Assembly: GCA_019009955.1 (NCBI GenBank)
Contig: CM032233.1
Span: 69,224,501 to 69,288,500 of the forward strand
DNA length: 64,000 nt
Direction of reading: 5' to 3'
From: Riptortus pedestris
Taxonomy: Eukaryota; Arthropoda; Insecta; Hemiptera; Alydidae
Positions within the stretch are counted from its first letter, which is position 1. Every line of letters starts with the position of its first letter. The notes under the pieces are model-generated. The model saw only the letters and a list, made by a program, of their open reading frames with translations, searched no databases and was not told the DNA's origin. Positions 11,291-21,612 of the stretch are shown piece by piece. The translations under genes were made by a program, and so were the position numbers.

Positions 11291-12454
11291 GTTTGCCTTG
11301 GTACAGGGCGCGTCGATAGACTACCCCGCGACAGACTGCACATGAAGGAAAATATTTTTATGATACAGGAAGGCAATGGCAGAGGTGACTAGATGCCTGA
11401 GGGAGGCTTTGGGGCGCCTGGGTTTCGGAATTGATGAATCTTTGCTGCGCCCCAATCTGAGCGTTCTAAGATGGTTTAAGAACTGAAGCGCCTATATTTA
11501 GAAATAGGTATTTAGAAACTCATGGAAATTTTATTGTTTTCGAAACTCTAAAGTGTTGCAATCATATTCTTTTATATAGGATAAATCAATTTTTATAAGA
11601 TAAAAAATAAATTATTATCTCTTTTCTTTCAAAGATTATAGTAAAAATAATTGTTTTCTAAAGCTCTTTTTATCTAAAGCCTTTATTTAAATATATACTT
11701 CTTTTAATAATATAAATCATTTCAACTGATTTTAGAATCATAAGAATAAAAGTTTAAACAAGCATAAGAAATCAAAGGAACTACTTGTCTTTCCATTTTT
11801 CAATGTCACTTATTTGTCACGAGCTAGGTTCCTGCACATACTATCTAAATTGCTTGTATATAAATAAAATCTGATATCGACTTTTCCACAATTGTGAAAT
11901 AAAACCTTTTTCTCAGTCAACAAGTTATAGATATAACAGTTAAAAAGTGATCACTGATATTAGGTCAAGTGACGGGGAGAGAGAGAGTTACATTATCAGA
12001 GGACATTGATTATATGTCGTAATAGATAAGAGGGAGCAACTCACTGAGTTTAATCTATCTTTGCATAACGACCTTAACAGGAGTAGATTTCCAATCGGAT
12101 CCAGGGTCAGGGCAGCCACACAAGTCGCAAGGCTAGGTATTCAATATATTTCTAAATAAAAATGAAACACTCGTTTCAGTCCATCTATTTTTAAATTTCC
12201 AACTTTTTCCGTGTCCTCCACAGAATGTTTTATCACACAAAACTGTCAGGAGAGATATTTACAATGTCTAGATTACGTGGGGCCACACTTAACAGGGACA
12301 GGGCCCGAAAATGAAAATAAAATTCTTGGTAAGGCTTAGTTTTGGTCACCAGTGTTAATGTTTTTAGCAGATTTCCCTTACTAACCTTGTTTGAAATATA
12401 ATAATCTACAAATTTTGTTCTGTGCATTGTTCTCGTAACTCGAATGTTAAGCGA
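11291..12454. other. Intergenic with a GC-rich patch at 11300-11480
   Basis: The first 190 bp are clearly GC-richer than the surroundings and read as a short open stretch (CLREALGRLGFGIDESL near 11390-11440) that I do not recognise. The rest is AT-rich and featureless. A single GCAGATTTCCCTTA near 12368 recalls the HINE-like 5' end without further similarity. Confidence 0.4.
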
Positions 12455-12870
12455 GGTATTCCTATTTTACCAGATTTGCTATTGAATCGTATTGAAATCA
12501 GCTATTGAGGTTGTGCTCATGTACACACACATACAACACGCACAGTGCATATATACTTGTCTGTTACCACTCTAACGGTCGCATTTTTTGTTATAGTGTT
12601 ATCAAACTCGATAATTAAACTTTCCATGTAAAACTACAGTATATGTTCGTTAACGGCTGAAATCGGACCAGGGGAGAGGGGAAATCGAAAATTCTAAATA
12701 TCTGCATTATTATAAGTCAGATAGAAAACTTGTATAGAACCAATCTTGAAGCAACTTTAATGTTCCATAAATATCACCAAATACCATATATCATAGATGA
12801 AATGTGGGTTTCAACTACCTTTTCCTATGTAAGATACATGCAAATATGTTCCATGTAACAATAAAGATTA
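12455..12870 (+). mobile_element. HINE-like element, old diverged copy
   Basis: Similarity runs from AATCAGCTATTGAGGTTGT through an AC/AT microsatellite, the TCTGTTACC-ACTCTAACGGTCGC block, the GGCTGAAATCGGACCAG block and the GTATAGAACCAATCTT block. The 3' hairpin end is absent. Confidence 0.6.
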
Positions 12871-13599
12871 TATTTTCTAGAAACCTGAATATTTAATTGA
12901 TGGACACCTTCCTCAATATTTAAACGATTCATGTAAAGGTAACGACAAAATTTCTTAATGTTTGAAACCGAAAATTGCAAAGCTCTACGTACCTATTATA
13001 AATACAGAAGATAAATATAAATTATTTATTATAAATACTATTATAAATACAATCTTTTTTGATTAACATAAAAAGATCTATTAATTATGTCCTGATAATA
13101 TTTTTTGATTTGATGCAGTAGAGCGGAGGTATTTTATGACACCTTCAAATGAAATAATTTGAAATGAAATCCCGTAAAACACTTCTTATATTTAATTAAA
13201 TAGGACTACAAGGAAGTCTAGTGGTGACCACATCAGATTTTTCAAGTTTCATATCACCCCAAGATTAATGGTTGCACAACTGGAATTCCCATCTAGCTTT
13301 CCGTCTTCCCACCCGTTTTTGCACTATCATTTAAAAGTGGCAAACAATTTAATGAAAATGGCAAACAATTTGGTGAAAATGGAAAAAATCATGAATTTTC
13401 ATACTTACACGTCATCTTATCATACAATATACAAGTCATTTTATCTCTCTTTCTCAAAGAGAAAAAGAAGAAGAAGAATTCTATTTAAAGTGTAAATAAT
13501 GAATTGTGTTTAAAGTGCAAATAATCAATTGTAAGGTATCTGTTGCAAGGAATATGGGTTATTTAGGCTTCAAGTTAATCCAATCAAAATTTCGCGCAC

Positions 13600-13663
<64 letters not shown>

Positions 13664-14055
13664 ATCACACTCTCGTATTCCTTTATGAGAAAATACTTGG
13701 GCAAGGGTCAGCTTTACCGATTTATGTATTAATGACATTACTTTCCTGGTTCTAATTGAGAGGTTGTTGAAACGGGGAGTTTTCTGCAGGACATATAAGA
13801 ATCTGGTCTCCGTAACCCTTCTCTCTCTAGCGCCATCCATTTATATTTGGCACTAATCCACCATTTTTTTCCATTATTTATTTAGTATATTATTATTACT
13901 AACCCAATAATCGAAGTAAGAGACAACTAAAAAATACATTTTATCTTCACATATCAGGCAGTTAGAAGAAACTCATTACATCACCACTTTTCCCCTGAAT
14001 ACTTTCTTCCTTTTACTCAACATTTAATGCTTTACCAGATCAAAAAATACAGGCC
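12871..14055. other. Intergenic, no gene
   Basis: AT-rich, with the long TG dinucleotide repeat at 13604-13661. Open frames crossing that repeat (Cys-Val or Thr-His repeats) are artefacts of it. Confidence 0.5.
13604..13661. repeat. (TG)n microsatellite, about 58 bp
   Basis: Uninterrupted TG dinucleotide run, likely polymorphic. Confidence 0.95.
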
Positions 14056-14475
14056 ATAGTTTGGGTGTGTGTGTGTTTGTTACCGCCCTAGAGGACACAA
14101 CACTCATTGTTTCATAGTTAACAAACTCGATATTTAGGTGTTTTATGTAAAAAGAAAGATTAACGAGCTTAATGACTGAAATCGAACGTTGGGGAAACGA
14201 ATATTTAAATCATCTCCGTCATTATGAGACGGATCAAAAATTGTTATATTGCCAATCTTACTGCAAATTTAATTTCCTACAAATATTGTACTATGCATTT
14301 TCACTTTAACTCTAATATTAACCGATATATTTACATTTTTTACTTTTCAGTATTTAATAAACCCCTACTCCTACTCATTTCAGATTAGCAATTAGACCAT
14401 ATATGAAGTAATTTTAAGCATAAATGCGACTTATTGTTTTCTTGAGACAAGGAGGAGTGGGGGGGGGTTTAGAGG
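14056..14475 (+). mobile_element. HINE-like element, central part
   Basis: Contains the family's middle blocks in order: TTTGTTACCGCCCTAGAGG, AACTCGATATTTAGGTG, the G-rich stretch, the GCCAATCTTACTGCAAATTT block, and AACCCCTACTCCTACTCATTT. Both ends are missing. It abuts the 3' end of the next copy tail to tail. Confidence 0.6.
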
Positions 14476-14483
14476 AGAACAAA

Positions 14484-15003
14484 AAAAGTCCATCACGCAG
14501 GGGCTGCGTAAACTAAGCAGATTTCCCACGTGAAGTTATACAATAGAGAGATCTCCATACGAGAGCCGAACAGTTACGGAAACGGCCGAACTAGCTTTTG
14601 GCGGGAAACTCACTCGTCTGCCCACATTTAATAAAAATGCAAATATCTTAGTTAATATACAAGATAGAGAATAAATGTATAAAATAATATTTATTGTAAA
14701 TTTAATTTTCAATAAGATTGGTTCTATACAATGTTTTGATCCGACGTATGGTAATGGAGATATTTCGAATTTTCAAAAATCCCCCTCTAAACCCCCCCCC
14801 ACCCACTGCTCCGATTTCAGCCATTAACGAACATGATCTGTCTTTTTGCATAAAACGTTTAAATACCGAGTTTGGTAATGATCAAACAAAAATTGCAACC
14901 GCTAGAGCGTTAACAGACAAATATATATATGTATATAGAACGGACCTCATTTTCGTCATCTCCTCAATAGCTGGTTTCCCTTAAGGGGAAATCTCCTAAT
15001 AAA
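14484..15003 (-). mobile_element. HINE-like element, complete short-type copy
   Basis: On the minus strand the copy runs from AGGAGATTTCCCC (near 14985-14997) to the hairpin ACGCAG-CCC-CTGCGT (14495-14509), preceded by the GGGAAATCTGCT repeat. Its 3' module is short and carries the GCCGAACAG and AGCTAGTTCGGCC-type blocks shared with the 18175-18787 copy. About 520 bp. Confidence 0.7.
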
Positions 15004-15084
15004 AAAATCGAAATATCTCTTTTATTTGACGGAGTTGATTCAGGTCAAAAAATGTACAAGTAATCTTGTTCAAAACGTAATGCG

Positions 15085-15330
15085 CTACACTATTGTCCTC
15101 TACATTTTTTCTCTAACTCGAATAATAACCAAGATAATTGTACTTTTTAGTTTTCAGCCTTCATTTGCCCCACTTCTACTCATTTTCAATAAAGATCTCG
15201 TGTTCAGGTTAAATTTCAAGTCCTTCTTATTACGAAAGAATAGGCGAATAAGACGTGTGGAATAGAAGCTGGTGAGAAATCTGCTTAATCAACACAGCAC
15301 CGGCGGGAAGGTCTGTTTTAATATTTTCAT
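15085..15330 (+). mobile_element. HINE-like element, diverged 3' half
   Basis: Carries the ACCAAGATAATTGTACTTTT and AGTTTTCAGCCTTCA blocks, then GAGAAATCTGCTTAA and a mutated hairpin (ACAGCACCGGCGG). An older copy. Confidence 0.5.
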
Positions 15331-15647
15331 TTCTGTCTTTCTGGAGAAAGTCTTGAGACTGGGAGTTCTGCAGGGCATAGAACATCTTCTCCCTGCAATT
15401 ATGCAGGCTTTTCATTTGCTTCCCTCTAATGTTACCAGATAATTAAGTGTTCTGCAAATAGGAAACATACACTCCAATTTGACAGGAGCACAATCTCCCC
15501 CCATCCCTCTAAATGTTCTCAAATATTGGTCTTTAACACGTTCAGCGCCACGTGCCCACCGACGGACATTTTAATTTTTCCACAGAGGACCTTGTGACAA
15601 TTATTGAATCTCGTTGATGGGACAGTGTGGCCACCCGTGGTATAGTA

Positions 15648-16933
15648 ACAGGTATCTAGAAAGGGTATCAGGTATTTGTAAGTTCAATGAAACAAAAATG
15701 ATTTGTATGCAATAAAAAAGTTTATTGTTTATTATTAGCATATGAATTGGAGAATTATTTGGAAAAAATGATGTTATCCAAATGATGACCGTTACGTTGC
15801 TGGCACTCTTCTAAACGGAAACGAAGATTGGCGATAACACGTTGACACATAGCTATGGATATTGCTGTCATTTCTGATGATTTGCTTTAACTGGGCTAGA
15901 TTCGTCAGATTGTTTTGATAAACCTTACTTTTAAGGTATCCCCATGCAAAATAGTCAAGCGGGCTAAGGTCGGGGCTTCTGGGAGGCCAGTTGATGTTAA
16001 CCCTTCGCGAAATGACTTTATTAGGGAATAATTCGTTAACAACTTCCATTGAGTCATTTGAGGTATGGCAAGTGGCCCCATCTTGCTGGAACCACGTTCT
16101 TGAGTTGGAACCTTCAAACTCCTGCAACTCTGGGACCAAAAAATTTCGCAACATATCGCAATAACGGCCACTTACACATTAATTGCTCGGCCTCGTTGAT
16201 CTTCTTGAAAATCAGGACCAATTATGCCTTTAGGAGGCAGCGGCCCAAACAACGACCTTTGGGCTATGCAGGGGTCGTTCATGCTTTTGTCTCGGATTCC
16301 CCACTGCCCAGTACCGACAATTCTGCTTATTAACATGACCATTCAGGTGAAAATTTGCTTCGTCACTGAACAGTATGTTGTTAAATCGCTGCAGCATTTC
16401 GTTCGCAAAATTCAGTCGATTAGCATAGTCCATATCCTTCAATTCTTGAACCAATTGAATTTTATAGGCTTTTAGATGTAAGTCTTTCTTTAAAATCGAA
16501 TGTAAAGACGATTTTTTGATGTTCAACGCTTGGCTTCGCTTTCGGATGGATAAAGACGGATTTTGACGAACCGACGTCTCAACTTCTTCAATTGTTTCTT
16601 CATCGCGAACTGAACGAGGACGACCAGAGTTTTGAATTTTAATTGTCGCCCCTGTATTCTCGAACATCCTGATCCATTTCCTAATGCTATCGTCACTTGG
16701 CGCGTGGCGTGTACGATATTCCGCACGATAGACACGTCGAGCAGTCACTATTGAATCACCATTACGATAATACGCTCGTACGCAAAATGAGCGATGCGTC
16801 CCCGAGTACTGTTCCATCGTGACTAAAACTCCACAAAATGGCGGACGCCACGAACCCCTCCCCGCACCCTTTAGACGCCCCGTTTCGAATATGGCGCGAA
16901 AACCAATACCCGATACCCTTTCTGGACACCCTT
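15648..16933 (-). mobile_element. mariner/Tc1-superfamily transposon
   Basis: Terminal inverted repeats of about 30 bp flank it: AGAAAGGGTATCAGGTATT near 15657-15675 answers AGAAAGGGTATCGGGTATT read on the other strand near 16907-16925. TA dinucleotides lie outside both ends (15646-15647 and 16934-16935), as expected for TA insertion. It carries one transposase pseudogene on the minus strand and is inserted within the TTAA element. Length about 1286 bp, normal for the superfamily. Confidence 0.8.
15755..16817 (-). pseudogene. mariner/Tc1-like transposase, frameshifted
   Basis: The start chosen is ATG at 16817 (MEQYSGTHRSF), because the N-terminal helix-turn-helix (DUF4817-type, ending RKWIRMFENTG near 16680) begins there in this group. 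The upstream 44 open codons include the terminal repeat and are not coding. A Gly-Arg-Pro hinge (NSGRPRS) follows. The catalytic triad is still readable: LFSDEANFHL near 16360, WFQQDGATCHTS near 16085, and WPPRSPDLSPLDYFAWG near 15960. By my count 41 residues separate the second and third Asp. Frame breaks lie near 16227, near 16180 and near 15870. The last frame ends NIIFSK with a stop at 15755-15757. Inactive. Confidence 0.85.
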
Positions 16934-17115
16934 TACATACATTTAGCACTGATAAACCTTAGGTTAGGTCCTCTGTTTTATTTGGCAATTTTGTGTACCA
17001 CAGTCTACAAAATCTGAGTAATGTTTAGGAAAGATGTTTTGGATGCCCACCGGTGAGCACAAGGTCTACAGCGTAATTCAATGAATGTCCACCGGTGAGC
17101 ACGTTTCTCAACGTG

Positions 17116-18174
17116 TTAGCTTGTCATGTTGTGTTGCTCATGCAAACTATTCGTCTTCACACCCCTCCCCCTGCAATATTTCTACCAGTGTTCAATACAA
17201 CATCATAAGTCATGCAGTGTGTAAGTTTCTTTTAAATAGTATTATAGTCTGAAGCATAGACAATGAATATACGCCTTCCCTTTCCTCTGACCCTTCCCCG
17301 CTGCATGCACAAGAATCTGCAGGGAGAGGTCAGTATTCCGCCACAGCCTGTAATCGTCACTTAGTCTGGAACTGCTTTCTTTCCTTTGAATCCCTCGACC
17401 TCGGACTGCCCGGCCCTCTCTTTGTCACCCTCTATCTCCGGTGACAATGGCATGGACAACGATTGGATTTAAGGGTGGTTGCCCCCCCCCCCAAAAAAAA
17501 ACCATTCAAATAAAACAATTACTTTATAACATTTAAAACTGTTTAATTTCCTAAATCAATTACTTTGCATGTAAAATAAAATGAATTTAGATATAGTAAG
17601 TATAAATTTATAATACTAAGACCATACCAATAGTTTTACTTTCTTAGTGATGACCACTCATTATGCTATTGGGAGAAATGATAAGTTTATAAAGTGATTT
17701 TATTAACATCCACTTTATGCAAATATTGCTAATTGGGTTGAGTTGGCTACAGCAAAGCACCCATTTCTAGCCAGAGTGGGATTAAGGATTTTATTTAGTG
17801 ACTTCATTGCTAAATAAATTACTATTTCGGGGGTGAATCCATGACTGAGTTTGCCAATTGTAATTACAAACCCCTTAAGTCACATGGACAAACTGAGCAC
17901 CTAATTTCCAGGGAGCTCCCCCATTTTCAGGAATCATTTCCCCCTGTGTGAGAAATGGACTCCTTAAATAATGTGAGTACAAAAATTTGGATAAAATGGC
18001 CTTCTTGAGTTGTGTGTTGTTGTGGGAATAGATAGAAACTCTGTAATGACTACAGTGGAAAGTATGAATAGTAGTTGACAGTGACTGTTGAATGCTTGCC
18101 CATACTGAGATAGCTTCACATGATTATAGGTATTTTTCAGAGCTATCCATTTATTCAACTTCTGTCCATGCTTT
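17116..18174. other. Intergenic, no gene
   Basis: Slightly GC-richer near 17270-17450, then AT-rich after a C/A homopolymer junction near 17484-17502. Nothing recognised. Confidence 0.45.
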
Positions 18175-18787
18175 ATTAGTAGATTTCCCTTAGGGGAAAT
18201 ACTCATGACGCGATTTTCGGAAAATTTCTTCAAATGTCCATTGATCTTACCCAGAAGATGACGAAAATGAAGTCCGTTCAAAATTATATATCTATATATT
18301 TTTGTCTGTTAACGCTCTAGCGGTCGCAATTTTTGTTTGATCGTTACCAAACTCGATATTTAATCGGTTTATGTAAATAGAAAGATCAAGTTTGTTAATG
18401 GCTGAAATCGGACCAGTGGGAGGGGGGAGTTTAGAGGGGGGATTTTCGAAAATTCAAAATATCTCCGTTATTATGCGTCGGATCGAAAAATTGTATAGAA
18501 CCAATCATATTGAAAATTAAATTGACTATAAATAATGTAATATACATTTATTCTCTATTTTGAATATTAACCGAGATATTTGCATTTTAATTTAAGATCG
18601 GCTGAAGTCGGTTGTATTCGGGACTTTCCGCCGAAAGCTAGTTCGCCCGTTTCCTTAACTGTTCGGCTCTTGTGAAATTGGTTTAGAAACTCGTTACTAC
18701 TACTGTTATTAGTAGACAGATTTCTCTATTGTAAAAATTCAGGTGGGAAATCTGCTTAGTTTACGCAGCCCCTGCGTGACGAACCTT
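18175..18787 (+). mobile_element. HINE-like element, complete short-type copy
   Basis: Runs from TTAGTAGATTTCCCTTAGG (18178-18189 holds the 5' repeat) to the hairpin at 18763-18777 and GACGAACC, followed by a T tract. All middle blocks are present, and the 3' module has the GTTCGGCTC block shared with 14484-15003. About 613 bp, and the best-preserved short-type copy. Confidence 0.72.
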
Positions 18788-20120
18788 TTTTTTTTTTTTT
18801 AATACAACTCTCAACCTCATCAGGATTACAACTTCATATAACTAAGAAAGACATACTTGGCTGTGTCTGAGTGTATATGGCTGTCAGTTAAGTTATACTC
18901 CTAAAGATAAGATCCTAAGATTGCTTCTAATGGAATGAAACATGTAGAATGTTTGAATAAATAAATAAGAAAGTTGTATTCATTTATCAATAAATCGTTG
19001 CTGTATCTATTCATAAGTAGGAATGAATTTAATCCTGGTAGCCCTAGATCAGTTTACACTTAATGATATTAAATGAACATTACTCAACTGTTTAGTAATG
19101 AAAAATAACAAAACATTGGAAATTCTAATACAAAAATATGAACAACTACAATTAAAAAAGTGAAACAGGTTCGTTACCAAGGAAGCAAATTCACTGAAAC
19201 ATATGACAGCAGTCCTGAGATTCATAAAGGATGCACTATCTAGCAAGGCATGCCTTCCAATGCAAAAGGAATATTTTAAACAAACATAAGTATGGCTCTA
19301 AAAAATGTTAGCTTAGTCATCCAAATGGAGTATAATTATTTACATGATTAAAAAATTGGTTCTTCTCAAAAGAGAACATAATTCACTGGAAGCAATGGAA
19401 ATATAGATTACTGAAACACTATGAACAGTGATACTCAGAAAAAATCAAGTAAAATTTTTAAATAAGACAGAAGTCTAATCAAATCAATTCAAAAGAAATA
19501 AAGGTTATAAGACATATTCTAAGTCATTATGACTTTTTTTAACATTATGAGATGTTTTTTAAGATGCAATTTTTCAGTAAAGGGAAAGAAAAAGAGAACC
19601 TGAAAGTTATTTTTCAAAGATCTCGTGGACTTTAGTATTTATATTAATATGGAAAGAATAGTAGTTACTGACACAACCCAAAATTTGCAACTAAAAGCAT
19701 CATAATATTGATGATTATTGGTTTTCACTACTATCATTATTATTTCAATATTTTTTAACTCTATCAAACATATTCTCTCTCCCTGGCTTTTTAAAATTTA
19801 TTTTATTCTTCTCTGCCCCAGCTTTACCTGAGACATCCCTTATACAAGCGATTCTTTCCAATTTCTTTCATAAACTTGAGTCCTGAAATTTTGAAATAGG
19901 TTCAGCGAGTGCTTATCATTGATGCTTATTAATCAACAATTAAGTGCTGTTTGTCAATAAAGGGATTACTGCAATTTCAAAATGTAAAATACTTAGTGTA
20001 CCTGCAATTGGAGTGCTGCTTCCAATAACTCCTTAACCTAATTATTATTATAAAATTATTTAATATTCTATTTTTTTTAGCTTATCTCAATGAGTACATA
20101 TTAATAATTTATAAATTATG

Positions 20121-20123
<3 letters not shown>

Positions 20124-20157
<34 letters not shown>
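20124..20157. repeat. (GT)n microsatellite
   Basis: About 34 bp of uninterrupted GT. Confidence 0.95.
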
Positions 20158-20159
<2 letters not shown>

Positions 20160-21577
20160 TGTGCATAATACTAGTTGATAATGTCCATGCCTGGACAGAG
20201 TATTCCCCTGCTATCCACATAGGTTCTTAGGGTTTTCTTTCCTTTTGAATTTGTGGATCATGATGTTGACGTCACCGTGGCTTGACATAATTTCTTCCTC
20301 TCCCTTTGAAGTGAACTTATAGAGAGTATGTTATTATTATTGCTAATTGACCTGTGCAATTATTAGTACATTATATATATCAAGATTTGAATGCTTAAAA
20401 AGATATTATTTATGTTAAAGCATGAATACAGATACTACTGAGTAAAGAAACAAATGAATACACTTCAAATATAAGTGCTCTACTGTTATAATAATACAAA
20501 TCCTAAGAACCAAGATCTCTTCTATTTGTTATTAGATAATAATTAATTTTATATGAAATATAAACACGTAAAAGTATAAAATCAAAATTTAAAACAGCCT
20601 GGGTTAGATGTTAGTGAAACTTTTAATTTTATGATTGTAACTAAAGAAATTAAGGCATTTTAAACATGTCTGCAGGCATAATAGCTCCTGAATTTTAATT
20701 TTAATATGATGATTTCCAATAATCAGTAAAACCTAATCCGTTTTTTTTAAGTAAAAAAAAAAATAGCACACAATGTAAGAGTATTACAAAGCTGGGGATA
20801 AAATAAATTGATTAGTTTTGGTAGAATACTAACTATAGCCACAGTATACCCACTTGGCCTCCAAAAGTGTAGACATAACAATAATGTAGACATTCTCGTA
20901 TGTAATCAAACAATACTTTTACCAAACTTATTTTGGGGTATAAGTCAAAGTTATAATATATAATTGTTGATGTGTGATATATAAAGCAAAACTTTTAAAT
21001 TAAAAAAAAAAAAAAAAAAAAACTTTCTTTTTGAATGGCAATTTGGTTTCATGAAACAATGAATGTGGAACATTGTTAAATATTATGTAAAATATAATAA
21101 ATTGGCCAAGTAGCACACTGAATGAGGTCATGCACTACACTCTTAGAGAAAAAACTCTAGTGCCAGCGTGCAGATCGTTCAGCAAGTTTTAGAATCTGTT
21201 TTAAAATTTGCTAAATGTCAGCAGTGTGCAATGGTTCTAAAAATTATCCTTTGTTACAAGTTGGATCTATGGTTTTGGTTTTGAGAATAAAATTTATCGG
21301 TTAAGTTTCCAGAGAGCTGCCTTAACTTGTATTTTTTGATCTCCTAATTTTAATCTTGAAATCTTGGTGATAATTTTCTTTCTTTTTTTTGTCAAATACA
21401 GAGAAAATATGTGTAAGAATTAATTTTATAGACTATATATGACTCTTGATTTATTTCTATTTTGTCTGCTAACCTTTTGTATTGATGCTGATTGGTATTC
21501 TCTTGTATCTATTCTGTCAGTCTCGATGTGACCGCCTCTGTGGCAGGGTCAAATCATTTTATTATATGTGTAAAATT

Positions 21578-21612
21578 CCTGAAGAGGACAAGGAACGTTT
21601 AGAGTGAAAAAT
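21578..21612 (+). other. CTGAAGA motif, Penelope-tail-like
   Basis: CCTGAAGAGGACAAGG is followed at similar spacing by a diverged CGTTTAGAGTG and then AAAAATAAATAA. It resembles the arrangement at 32055-32105, but the CGAAA core is lost. Confidence 0.2.

Larger units (their letters stand above)
15537..17115. mobile_element. piggyBac-like TTAA element, split by a mariner
   Basis: The left flank TTAA (15533-15536) is followed by CACGTTCAGCGCCACGTGCC. The right end is the inverse-type AACGTG followed by TTAG (17116-17119, one change from TTAA). Just inside, CCCACCGACGGACATT on the left answers AATGTCCACCGGTGAGCAC on the right, and a second CCCACCGGTGAGCAC lies near 17048. Without the 15648-16933 insertion the element is only about 290 bp with no coding capacity, so it is a MITE. 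piggyBac affiliation rests on the TTAA site and the type of end. Confidence 0.55.

Noticed and set aside
13506..13840. Open frames encoding Cys-Val or Thr-His repeats
   Set aside because: Created by the TG microsatellite; no gene context.
14718..14984. 88-codon frame with a Pro run
   Set aside because: Antisense of the HINE-like copy at 14484-15003.
16230..16949. Transposase start at the first Met of the open frame (16949)
   Set aside because: The first 44 codons cover the terminal inverted repeat and its flank; the family-like start is at 16817.
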